Source: Inonotus obliquus (Eukaryota > Basidiomycota > Agaricomycetes > Hymenochaetales > Hymenochaetaceae). From it: DNA of 64,000 nucleotides. The DNA is taken from positions 868,001 through 932,000 of the forward strand of contig JAJHTX010000001.1 in NCBI GenBank assembly GCA_032164295.1, given 5' to 3'. The notes under the pieces are model-generated. The model did no database searches, had not been told where the DNA came from, and saw only the letters and a program-made list of their open reading frames with translations. Every line of letters starts with the position of its first letter. Position 1 is the first letter of the stretch. This document shows positions 22,756 through 33,876 of this stretch, one piece after another. A program made the position numbers and the translations under genes.

Positions 22756-23278
22756 ACTACACGAGAGGAAGTTCGAAACTCTCTGAGGCTGGGACATTCA
22801 AAAAAACAAAAGACATGTTAGCAATAATATTAGTATGTAATTGCGCTGGAGCCTGGCGGTCTGCTTCGACCATTTTTCTATACGATTGTACGACTGCACG
22901 ATTGTACGATATACGATATGCGTATATGCGTATATGTGATTGTGATTGTGCAACTGGCTGATTATACATGCTAAAACCTGTGACAGGATAGGGTGTTGAT
23001 GATAGAGATAGATAGGAGGAAAAAAAAACGAAGGTTTGCTGAGAGCTGAAATGCAAAATGCACGAAAGCAAATTAAACAGTACGAAAGGACGGCAGATAG
23101 ACGAAAGAGGATGAGGATGAGGATGGGATAAGAGGAAACAAAGCGGACCGTCTATGTACGTATAAGAAAAGATTATGGTTTTTTCCCAGCTTGTACAGCT
23201 TCCCATCGTTTCGTACACGAATTTTGTCGGTAGTCTAATCGTTCCGCAAGAAAAAAAAAACGAGTAAGCGTTAACACT

Positions 23279-24826
23279 TCAATCAAAACGAAGACCGAAC
23301 AACGTACCAAAACTATCACTAGGATCACACCAACATTTCCCTTGCTGGTGATACTGTCCCTGAGGACACCTCTGGAAAGGATCATGCCGATACCCAACAT
23401 CCCTAAAGAAATGTACCTGATCCTTCCTCGCAAACAAACTCGCAGCAATCGAATGTACAGGCGCATCCCCCCACCTCTCATAATAAAACCCACCCGACTT
23501 TTCTAAATAATCGAAAAACGCTGTATACGCTGGACTTCGCCAGAATTCCATATCAGCAATCTCAAAGTTGGACCAGAAATGACAGAGGTTGAACGTTTTG
23601 CCTCCGTCGTTGGAGATAAAGTCCATCGAGTTGTTCTCAGCGAGGTGGTGAGGGTTCTCGTTGATGAAGCTTTTGACTGTATCCCATAATGTAGGAATAG
23701 TCTGCCCCCATTCGAATAACGAGATAGTATACCCGTAGACTTTGTCCTGCTCTTGAAACATCAAGAATGGGTCATAGTCCATATCGCAGAAGAATTTGAC
23801 GCCCGGCTCGACGCGCCAATAGTATCGATAGGGCTTGAGCAACTCGTGTCGGAAAAAGAACTGAAAATGGAAAATGATAATCAGATATCTCCGGAGTTAT
23901 CTCACTTTGCAAAGTGTAAACTCACCCCTGAGTTGAATCTGCACATATTCCGATAGCTATACACCGGAGCAGCGCCCAAAATAAGCATCAGTAAATCATT
24001 GTTCATCGGAGATGATGTACAACAGAGCGCGAGAGCGATACTCACGATACAGAACCTGTTACACAGACGGGTGTGAACAGACCGCAGTCAGTTAGTTAAC
24101 GCCACATGACACATTGCGCAAAAAATTCTAAAATTTACCTCCGTAGATGATGCCCTGTGACATGAGTTTGTTGCGCCCGCTCCGAGCCTTGTCTTCATCT
24201 ATCCATTCAGGCTGCTTCCAGTGGTCCTCTGGTATTAGTCCATATGAAGCATTGCCCGACGTAAGTTGACTTGTCCGCCTACATAACATTGCACACAGTT
24301 ACGCGGTGAGAAAGCTACAAAAGCCGAGGGAGCAAAGCAGGAGATAACGCACTGTATGAACGATTCACTGAACGGCTCGTCATTGAGAAACACCCAAGGA
24401 TAATTATATTTGTGATTGAACCTATCCTCGAGTTGTCTAATCGCGAGCGTCGCGTCGTTTACTTCGTTATTTCTGACAAGCATTACGATGACTGCATTGG
24501 CGCGGACAAGTTGTTCCTGGGTGGTGCCCGCAATAGAATCATTTCCGAGGCGCTCTGTGAGCAAGTCTATGAGGTCCGAGGTGGACGCGCTACCGAGAGG
24601 TTGAGAGAGTTTTGCAGCCGAGCCCGCTCGCCAATTTGCGACTTGAGAATAATAACTGCCGTCTAGGGAGAAGCTGCGTATGTAATGCAAGGTGACCTGT
24701 TCAAGCATGATGAGTAGATGCTGCGGAGAATGAAGAAAGACGTACGAGGAGGATGAATACGGGTACGAGATATCTGAGGCCATATGCGACACGAGCTGAG
24801 TGGGCCGAGGATAAGGGGACACCCAT
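23279..24826 (-). CDS. Alpha-1,2-mannosyltransferase, KRE2/MNT1/KTR family (GT15)
   Basis: Golgi type II glycosyltransferase that adds alpha-1,2-mannose to N- and O-glycans. Six exons fit: 24746-24826, 24353-24696, 24139-24278, 24046-24055, 23926-23956 and 23279-23860, giving 395 residues with all phases consistent. Exon 1 holds the signal anchor (about 27 residues ending YLVPVFILL). Family blocks in order are TTQEQLVRANAVIVMLVRNN, FNHKYNYPWVFLNDEPFS, YGLIPEDHWKQPEWIDEDKA, IIYGGSVSYRNMCRFNSGFF, then FRHELLKPYRYYWRVEPGV, FFCDMDYDPF and RWGDAPVHSIAASLF. These are the GT15 hallmarks. The 10-nt exon at 24046-24055 is needed to write GSV in the YGGSVSYR motif. The protein ends just after the GKCWC segment. 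Confidence 0.92.
24046..24055 (-). other. 10-nt micro-exon of the mannosyltransferase
   Basis: Bounded on the minus strand by a CAG acceptor (plus 24056-24058) and a GTGAGT donor (plus 24040-24045). It supplies the bases between YGG and YRN in the conserved GT15 motif; skipping it would break the frame. Confidence 0.75.
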
Positions 24827-26692
24827 GAGTGGAGAGAGGAAGAGGAGGGGGAGGCTGACGGAGACAGTGACGAGCGGGGTTAAGACAGACGGCAAGAACA
24901 GCGATCAAAAAGGAGAAGAAAGGAAATGTAGTCTGAGGGTGAACGCTGACATCACTTACTTATAAATATATTTTATTGCGACTTGGCTGCGCATCGGTAC
25001 GGACTCGAGGGAGGGAAGCACCCTGGTATCCGGGGTCTATAGTCCAATTTAAAACGGACTCCGGATTGTTCCCGAAATTCTCATCATCATCATCGATGAC
25101 ATCGTTCCCGCCTAGCAACCAACTACACTCAGCTTTATGATGGGCGCTTATCACCCGCCCGACGTGCTCGACGTCCGCGACACGATCATCAGTGACAAAG
25201 GGCTGCTCCACGTAATCATCAACTGCGGATGGATGTGCATGGCATCGGCGGCCACCTCTACAATCAAAACTCTACTCTTCCGACCCGGGTCCGACATCTG
25301 ACACACTCTCTAAAAATAGCTTTGCAGAACCCCCCGGGACGGCGTGTTATTATTAGCTTCGCCTCTATATCTATGTCCGCAGCTTTGTGCGTTCAGCATT
25401 CCTGAAGGTTGAAGAGGGTCAATGTTTTAACTCCTGGAGAGCGGTTTGTCCGTGTCGCTTTGGTTGAATTAATTTCAGTAGCCCAGCTCGACAACCAACT
25501 TTATAATCTCTCAGCCTCACTAGTACTATCTAGGTCCTTCCCGCGACATGTGTGCGGAACTTTTCCACTCATGTTTTTACACGTCTTCTGCGTCCGTATA
25601 ATATGTCGCTCCACATAGCGACTAAGAAAGAGGGTACTCGCAAAACACGCGTATGACTTGATAGATCACAACACACGAATGATACAGTGCCAGCACACAG
25701 CCTAGTTATCTCAATTTCATTCGCTGATATTCTCGTCTTCTTTGCTGGAACTGAAAAATATCACAATTCGCTTCCTTCTTCCACCTCGATCTGAGCTATG
25801 GCTTCGGAAGCTTTTTATGATAAGCTGTTCTTCATATCCAATCGCTTCTCAAAGATTCTGAAAGATTTCGCAAAGCTTGCATTTCTTCCACATATAAGTA
25901 CATAAACTGACGAACGTAGATCGTTGACTGACGCGAAACCTCGCACCTATCGTGCAAATAACTATACCATTTATTTATCTATCAGTAACATTATAATTGC
26001 TCCACAGAAGTAGCGACGTCTGCTTTTCAAGTTCGTCCTCAAGCAAGACGGCCGAAAGCTTGAACGATTATCTTGCTGCGCGCAACCAGGATTGAATACC
26101 CGGCAACCCAACAGCTTCGACTCAAATAATGCAATTGTACGGCAACGCAGATTCAAATATCCCGACCGACAATCCAATTATTCAATGCGGAAATCCCATG
26201 AATCACGGAACCCAAGGATCGGCGGCGGCGCAGCAGGCGATGGGAAGTGGCCGGACGTCGTGAGTATCATCATCTTACCCATAGACCCGTGGAGAGCCCT
26301 AGGATCTCTGGCCCACCTCCATGCACCCAAAAATCAAACGCGGACGAAGACTAGAACCCGATACAGCTGCGCTCAACCTTGCTACTCCTCGCTACGGGGG
26401 GGATAATTCTAGGCTGAATCTCTAGAGTCAAGGCTCGTCATGAATGTCATTTACGCCTATCTTATCGACCTTTGGTCGTTACTAGCTTTCATCACCCGTT
26501 GAATTGACACAAACTCGTGGACGGCTCTAACCCGGACGGACGGTGATTCAGCCCTAGTCATAGACGAAATACGAAGGCGTCCGATTACGATACTATTCTC
26601 ACCTACGTATCCGGTCCCAGTGGAGATGACCAGATACACAAGAACGCATCCGATACCACCATGGAGTCCCGAAACCAATATTTACGAGAAGA

Positions 26693-26812
26693 TATCTCAG
26701 GAGACGCGGGGCGGTGACGATTAGCGGACACAGCGCGCAGCCAAGAACAACAGCGACGAAGGCCGTAGAGGCGAAAGCAGACACACAACGGCGGCCTTCC
26801 GACGTCTTCTCT
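26693..26812. repeat. Direct duplication, copy 1
   Basis: The core ATCTCAGGAGACG, then GGCGG..ACGATTAGCGGA and CACAGCGCGCAGC, is matched at 27088 in the same orientation. Weaker similarity continues through ACGGCGGCC..CGACGTCTTCTCT. Confidence 0.6.
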
Positions 26813-27087
26813 CCTGGATACTAAGAACTGCGGATCTGAGGAAGAAACTGCCGCCAGAGCATTTACTTAGCTGGTACCTGGCTATCTTTAGATCGGGATA
26901 AATTTTACCGGATAAATTTATCTGTCTCACCTTACACGGACACGGGAGTGAAGAGGATTTCCTAGCTGCGGAATTTGCAAAAGAACCGTTCCTGACTTGC
27001 ATTGCTATGGAACGATGATTGTCGTCGAACATGAGTGACACGCATCGTCGAGTCCCGGGACAAACAATCAGGATAAAAAGAGGGGAA

Positions 27088-27202
27088 ATCTCAGGAGACG
27101 GGGTACGATTGGCGGAAACAGCGCGCAGCTAAGCCCAATACTTAGAGACGAGGATATAGTAAGTAGAAACAAACATACCGGCGGTCGACCCACGTCATCT
27201 CT
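27088..27202. repeat. Direct duplication, copy 2
   Basis: Second copy about 395 bp downstream of the first. It has ATCTCAGGAGACGGGGTACG, then GGCGGAAACAGCGCGCAGC, and later CCGGCGGTCGACCCACGTCA. The two copies are diverged and carry small indels. Confidence 0.6.
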
Positions 27203-28851
27203 TTGATCATGAGCTGAGTGTCTGACGAGTAGTCGCTGAGTTTCGCAAGGATATTTATCTGCTATCTTACCATCTTGGGTTCGGAGCTGATGTTTAGTTA
27301 ATGGTTATGTAGTGATCTTGAACACCTTGATCGAGTTCGCCGCCTCAAGAGGCCCGCCTTCTCGTACGAATCAGCCCAAGTCTGTTTCCAAACATATCCA
27401 GCTAAGCGGCATCCGCCTGGTTTGTATGCTGAGACAAGAGTTTCCTTGAACTGCGGAATACACGTTGCATGCAAGGCCAGCGATCAAGAGTATATGTTTC
27501 GGGTTCCAAAGGTCTTGTATTGAAAAAGAAGGCTGATACTGACAATACGAAGCTATACAGTGAATACCATTCTCAACCTTCCGCATCCTGGAAGAGTTTG
27601 TTAGTATGAGTTTGAATCAAAGGGTAGTTAACAAGGTGGTATGAGAATATCAGTTAGAGCTAAAAATAGGCTTCAGTCTCCCAAGAGGGAGTCAGGTTCA
27701 TTAAATCAGATTTTGTTAACATCATTGAAAGGATGGCGGAGGCAAAAAAGAAGGATGAGAAGGCCTAGCGACCTTGCACCCAAACGCAAAGAAAACAACA
27801 CTCACAGATACAAACAATCTATGCCGTTGTCCTAGCAACCTAAACATCACTAGTCCATCGCGCAAAGACGGGCCCAGGTCAAATCATCGAATGTGCCAGG
27901 TTAAGTCGACATGCAACGTCGTCCCAATCGCAACGCAACATTTCCTAGTACTGGTACGGTTCTTCTTGCGAGATACGAACGAGCAAATGAAAGCAACGTC
28001 AGTGGCACTGTCTCAACGGTAGAAAGACTGGCGTCGAGCAGCGTGGCATGCCCGCTTGAATGAAGGAAAAGAAGACACGAAGAAAACAGGCAACTTTTGT
28101 ACTTTCTGATGACTAAGAAGTTTGTATTTGTTTAGGCATATCGTTCATCTCAGCTTGATCTTGTATGTTGTATGAGCTCACCTCTATTGTCGTGAAAAGG
28201 TATATCTCTGGAAACAGGCGGCCTTTTCAGAACGTATCTCAACCTGCAAATGGCTTGACGTTTCTACGGTATGAAATGAATGCAACGCCTGCGCAAGTGA
28301 GTTCAAATTTGACTCTGTGCTCAGGCTCTTCTTGACCTGAAGCAGCCTCCGCTTTGCTTGTACAACTAGGGTGTGCTATGCTTTAGCCAAGACGTTCATC
28401 AGGTAGCCAGTCGACCTTCTAGTTCTACCGTAAGGTTGCATCTTAGGTTTGCCATCATTGACAACCTCCTCGAGGTTCAGGTTCGCGGCTCAGGATGCAC
28501 TGGATCCGGTAACTATTGTGTTTCTCGGACTCCTCTCAGACTCCATAGGATCCTCATATCCTCGCAAGCTAACTATCGATTGTGTGGCACGAAGCCAGTA
28601 CTACAAGAAGCGTCATCTAAGGGTCGTCATGAGATTACATAAGCATCCAGGGTTATCATGCGATCCAAAAGAGGTAGATGCGCGGCACTTGAATCTGAGT
28701 TTGAAAAGTTGCGACTATATCCATCCGAGTGGCTTTGTTCACGGGCTCTGAATCCACAACCATCTCTCTATCTCTCTATCTTCCGGAGCCTGGTGCTCTA
28801 ACTCATTCTTTCTTCTCCTGGCGCTTGCGCACACAACAAACTCTGCTGGAC

Positions 28852-31248
28852 ATGATGCTTATCTCGTTAAATGCGGCTTATTCATGCTGGGGCAGGTTCC
28901 TCCGCCAGAAAGAATGCAAGCTTCTTCAGTGAGTTCTTCTAAGCTGCCATCTGATTTGAAATGATTTACCTTGGAATGTATTCTAGACTTCCTGAAGAGC
29001 TTCTCATTGGCGAAATTTTTAAATGGCTATCCGTTCGAGATATCGTGCGCCTTAGACAGGTTCGTGGTTATTCTTCTTGTTTAGATAAAATGAAGCTTAA
29101 GAATCTGCGTGGATGAACAGGTGTGCAAAATTCTTGCTTTGCTCACGAAAAAATCGGAGATTTGGAAACGCTTCCTTCCTTATGTGGCCCAAATCCGACA
29201 ACAACTGGCCCCACTCCCTCCTACAAGAGCATACGCCCTATTCAATCTCACCGGGCAGGAAATGGAGGCAGTTGTGGCCCGCGCGATTTCTTATGACGTG
29301 ACATGGAAGCGTAGACAAATCGAATGCAGAGATGTCATCAGCGTATACGCACATCACCATGTCCAGGAGGTGGTTATTCTACCTGGAGGACACTTCCTAG
29401 CTATGTCTGTCAAAACGTTTGATGGGAGGTATGGACTGGTTGTTTGGTCGCTTGAACACCGAGAGACCGGAAAACCTGCTCCGTTGCTTTTTCGTGAGAC
29501 GGGGGTTAAGGCGTATGGACTCACCGCTAAGTATATGAAGACGGGTGACAATATGAGTCTTATCGTTGCCTTCTTGAGGAAGAAACACAAGGAGGAGACC
29601 GATACGCGATATATGTAAGTGGTTTTTATATGAGAATTACATTTGTTACAGGAGCACTGACTCAACTCATTGGCAGCCCAGAAACCTTTGAAATGGGCGG
29701 CAAGGAAGACCCAGAAGACCCATACATGCCACTCAAATACGAGTGCACAGCTTTGGCCGTCTCCTTATGCGTCCTCGATCAACTCAACAACCGAAAGGCG
29801 GCGCCGATGACGGTCGGATTTAAGTCCAAAATTGACCTCATCGCGTCTATCTGCGACGAGAATGAAAATCAGATATGGGTACCTCTTGCACGTATTCGAA
29901 CGGGAACACAGTTAGGTGTGGTCAGTCTCGATGTGATTGGCGGATTTCCGTTCGTATGTGTCGTAAAGCGGCCAGACGAGATTATCTTCGAGTTCTTGCA
30001 CCCGAAAGTAGCCTCCCTCCCTCCCTCTCTCTCTAAACCCCTCTCCAACCCCCTCTCCACCTTGAAATGTAGACCGTTACCGGGCTATGCGTTAACTGTG
30101 AGTCTTGCGCTTTTCTGGGTATAGACTCCATTATAACTTCTCTTTTCAGAGGCACTCTATTTGGAACTTTCGCGTGCTTCCCGAGCAGTTTCATGTTCTG
30201 GTAGTGCGAAACATAGAAAAGAAGAAAGAACTCGGGATGGCGAATGATCACCTCGCTATCGAGGTGTACAATATACCCTCATCGGACGGAACGTCCGTCG
30301 GGAAATTGCTTTCATTCACAATATTGCGAGAGAGGCAACATCTGAACGTTCAGATATCAGATCTTCAGCGAACTATGCATTCGAAATATGACGAATCAAT
30401 CACTCCGGATCTCAAAGTATACCGTCGCCCACAGCCTCTTTCTATCTTCCTTCGCACGCAAACTGGGATGGCTCATCATAGTCTGTGGCCGGAAAAGTAC
30501 GATCCGGGTCAAGACAAACCCACGATTCTCCTTTACGATCCGATCAACTCTAAACATGTACTCTTCGGATACAACCTTACTCAGGACACGGATGAAGGGG
30601 AAGAAGACGACCACAGTGACGAAGAGGCTGGACGTCTTCCACGAAAGCGAAAATGCGACGCATTTCATTTCGTTCCTGGTGCACGACGTGCTTTCGTCTA
30701 CACCATTCCCCATAACTATCGTTCGACACATCCGCCGATTACATCGTGCCGGGGTTTTCAATACCACAGCAAAGAACGAACAGCGTTTCTTGGCAATGCA
30801 GGCAATGAGAACGATACGAATCTTATGGAGGCAGTTGACCCACTAGAAACAGACGTTCTGGATTCACCGACGTCGGCTGCGGGTCATTTACCAGATTCCA
30901 ACGCCCCTTATCATCCGAGTCTCGACATACCGCCTGCACCCATGGAGAGGGGGACGATCCTGGGTTCGATGAAGCTTCCAGATGATCTTGAAGATAAGCT
31001 ACTCTATGGTGTATCGGGTGTATCATTTGATGAGGACTCTGGTCGCCTTATCCTTGCTACGAAAGTGGACAACCATTTTCATGTCGTTGACTTTGCTAGC
31101 ACTCGTCCTAGAGGTACGTTTCCTCACGAGAAACTCAAACACACTCTGATCTGATATTGCAATAGATGCTGACGATTTGAAAAATGACAAAATGATGGAC
31201 AGGGAACTTAAACGTAACCCTCACACGAAAGATTTTGAGATCTATTAA
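28852..31248 (+). CDS. F-box protein with a long C-terminal substrate-type domain
   Basis: Probable substrate receptor of an SCF ubiquitin ligase. The F-box is LPEELLIGEIFKWLSVRDIV followed by RLRQVCKILALLTKKSEIW, split by introns near 28931 and 29060. The rest (about 600 residues) has beta-strand-like patches such as VVILPGGHFLAMSVK, RYGLVVWSLEH and VCVVKRPDEIIFEFL. These resemble the diverged propeller-like regions of many basidiomycete F-box proteins. An acidic loop (EGEEDDHSDEEAG) follows. The final exon ends HTKDFEIY at 31248. Introns also lie near 29617-29665 and 30040-30150. The start is unsure: the ATG pair at 28852 is in frame with the first exon, but earlier Mets exist (28729). Confidence 0.72.
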
Positions 31249-31496
31249 CTTTTTGTATGAATGAACTGATTGATGAGTCGCTAATTGTCTCATACACCAC
31301 AATCCTTCCATGATGCCAACTTTCCCTTAATATTGTACACTACCACACTCTTTCATACCGTTCTCCTGTCTTCCTGCTTTCAACTTTTGGCACTCTTCTG
31401 TTCACCCTTCTCATTATCCGTAGGGACATGTGAACTCTTAATTAGCAGAAGACTAAATTTGGTAATATATTCTGTCAGATCACTACCCAAGCTCGA

Positions 31497-32536
31497 TTAG
31501 ACAACTAGCTCTCCCTCGACCGCCTCTGGTTCAACTCCTACCCGCTCCAGAACCTTGTCGAAGCGATCACGATCCAGGCGTTTGATATATTTGAGCATTT
31601 TTGCTCGTTGGTGTATCAATAGACGTAAAGATCGACGAGAGGGGATGTCTTTCTTGCGTTGCATGAGGTGATCCCATACGTTACGAATCTTCATCGTCAA
31701 GAGAGCGACTTTCAAGATCAATTTTTCAACACCGGAAATCAGGTAGCGAAATAGGCGGTGTTACTCACCTTGAACCTCAGGATACCCCGAATCCGCCGCT
31801 TTCCCCGTAGGTGAAAACGCAGCAATAATCCGTCTCCGATTCTCAAACGCAATACCTCTTGCATTCGCATTCCGCAAGTCCACGATACGTGCGAACTGAC
31901 GAAGCTTAATCGACTCCTTAGTATCAATATAATCACTGATGGCCTTGTCTTGAAGCGTGAGGGATTTGTCCCTGCCTCGACCAGCATATAAACGTTCCTG
32001 AAGATCCGCCACTCTTTCAGCTTCGACTAAAAGGCTCGTTTCGGGGAGTTGGTCAAAGAAGTAGTTTATCTGCTCTTCACCGTCAAGAACGTCGATACCA
32101 TAGCTCATGTACTTCGGTTCGGCAATTTTTGTATCTGTCGGATTTGAATCGGATAGAGGTGTGGGTGGGGTAGAGTTCAACTCTTCTGGAGTGACGAGGA
32201 TTTTCGCGAGATCGCAGCTACGCCATTTCGTTTCCTCGTGTCCTGGTCGTGTACCTAGAACGACATGAGGCCTGTTCTGCTCGTATGACCGAGCTCGTTC
32301 AGCCTTCTTCTCGATATTCGTTTTGCGAACTATACGGGCGACACGTTGCTTTTGCGACTCGGCGGAACGTACGGCTGAGGTGTGTAGCGATGCGGAAGCG
32401 ATAACAGCGTTACGATAGCTTAATGAAGATGATGAAGTTGCAGCATTTGCTGTTGATAATTAGTCTCAGCAGCATTCGGAAAGTTATTGTTATGACGGAA
32501 CGTACCTAACGAGTTGCAAGCCCGAAAAAGTGACAT
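31497..32536 (-). CDS. Mitochondrial small-subunit ribosomal protein uS15m (S15/MRPS28 type)
   Basis: Component of the mitochondrial 37S small subunit. Exon 1 is tiny: MSLFRACNSL from 32536, then an intron. The second exon is a presequence-like Ser/Ala/Arg stretch and a long N-terminal extension (to about 31775). The final exon (31497 to about 31727) holds the S15 core: LILKVALLTMKIRNVWDHLM, RKKDIPSRRSLRLLIHQRAK, then MLKYIKRLDRDRFDKVLERV. This is the S15 helix bundle that binds the central domain of the small-subunit rRNA. The extension of about 220 residues is typical of fungal mitochondrial S15. It converges on the F-box gene with about 250 bp between stops. Confidence 0.88.
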
Positions 32537-33595
32537 CCGTGCAGAAAAAAGTCACGAAGCCTCGCGGAGGGTCCTTGCCAGGAAGCGGGGGTATGACCTG
32601 TCCGTGTAGCTCCTCTGAATTGAAGGGAAGAGGACGCCTCACCAGATTGATTTGCTTCCCAAATTCAGTCAGATTTTTTTGTCAAGGCAGATTCCACACG
32701 TGACCGAAACATAATCGGCAATACCCGGACCTGGATGATTTGTCCTCGCCGAACTTGCCGTTTTCAATCCATCTTGCTTGGTTCTTTCCTCAATGTTGGT
32801 ACGAGCAAATCAAACGCAAATGGGGGTAATGTTAATCTAGTACGAATGCTCGGATCAATCAACGTGCTGGCTCGGCAGTCTGACGCATTACTGGCCTAAT
32901 CAAACAATAGAGAATCTCCATCGTAACCACCATTCGAAAGTGCAGGCTTATTGTACTGGTTGCCCAGAATTCTACTGCTGCGCGTCAAATTATGCAGAGT
33001 TGCTCTGGCAGACAGATGGGATGGTAATGTACTTTGACGTGGCTTCTGCTCCGCTCCGACTGACGATCATGCATTCTGCACAGCTCTCCACTCTCTTCTC
33101 TTCTTAGCCGCAGCATATGAAGAGAAGATTGCGATGCAAGAGGCAAAGAATTGAACTAATTATGGAGGCCTGTGGCTTGCACGCCGCATACTGCCGCATA
33201 ATAGCTGGAACGGGGCCAATTCATGCTTTTGCCTTCGTTCTCTCACGGCATGGCCCACAAATGCACACTTTGACGAATTCTCTGAGTCATCCCATTGTGA
33301 TTCGGTTAACCGTCGTCTCGATGCCAATTCATTTCTTTTTTGTCAATGCTTACAACCAATTGTCTCAGGAATGCCAAAGTCGTCTTCGGACTGCTCGGTT
33401 TCCTGTGTATGGCAAGAATCGTGCACATTCAGGCCCAAGTGGCTTTGACTTATTGTCTTGAACGTACAGCATATAACCGGCTCTCCCTCTCTCGGACCTC
33501 GTGTTCGTGCGGCTGCTGCTTGTTGGATGCCTCTGCGAATGATATGCTGTGCTCTACGTTACCCTCCGAGCATTTCTTTTGCTTTGTTGAAAAGG
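32537..33595. other. Intergenic stretch upstream of the pheromone gene
   Basis: About 1 kb without a recognisable gene. A 114-codon frame at 33117-33461 has no family pattern. Confidence 0.45.
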
Positions 33596-33603
33596 TATAA
33601 AAG
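33596..33603 (+). promoter_or_regulatory. TATA box of the pheromone precursor gene
   Basis: TATAAAAG, 136 bp before the ATG at 33739. It is followed by a long CACACA-rich leader (33645-33735), typical of highly expressed fungal transcripts. Confidence 0.65.
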
Positions 33604-33738
33604 GAGGGCCTTCGGGAACGCAGGACGTCACCTAATTCCCCAAGTACCCAAACACACACTACCACACATATCTCACCACACGCACTAGTCACTTTGCACA
33701 CGCACACTAGCTCGAACTCTGCTCACACTCGCACAACA

Positions 33739-33876
33739 ATGGATAACTTCATCGAGCTCTTACTCCCGACGAGCACCATCGTCAATTCGTCATCATCTTC
33801 GCGAAGTCCAGGTGACTCGTATCCCGTTGACTACGAAACGTCAAGCAATCAGGGAACCTACTGTGTCATCGCTTGA
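33739..33876 (+). CDS. Lipopeptide mating-pheromone precursor (CaaX peptide)
   Basis: A 45-residue single-exon frame starting MDNFIELLLPTSTIV and ending YETSSNQGTYCVIA then TGA. Basidiomycete pheromone precursors are 40-80 residues, often start with an MD..F-type leader, and end in CaaX, most often CVIA or CVVA. The Cys is farnesylated and carboxymethylated after loss of the last three residues. The N-terminal pro-region is cut a dozen or so residues before it, probably near the acidic DYE, leaving something like TSSNQGTYC. These peptides signal through STE3-type receptors. No STE3 gene is visible in the window, so this may be an orphan pheromone gene or one lying near a receptor outside it. 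The frame is also open upstream (Met at 33694), but the shorter start fits the family better. Confidence 0.82.
   Translation: MDNFIELLLPTSTIVNSSSSSRSPGDSYPVDYETSSNQGTYCVIA

Larger units (their letters stand above)
22054..23278. other. Repeat-rich intergenic stretch
   Basis: The 3' flanks of the P450 and the mannosyltransferase meet here. Several microsatellites occur (listed separately). Long frames here are low in complexity and rejected as genes. Confidence 0.5.
24827..28851. other. 4-kb gene-poor region
   Basis: No coding exon with a family pattern was found on either strand. Open frames are short and full of stops in neighbouring frames. It holds the short direct duplication listed separately. 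It may contain worn transposon sequence, but I see no reverse transcriptase, transposase or terminal repeats. Confidence 0.45.

Noticed and set aside
26070..26105. Possible tRNA T-loop (CAGGATTGAATACCCGG)
   Set aside because: The loop does not fit TTCRANY and no acceptor or anticodon stem folds around it.
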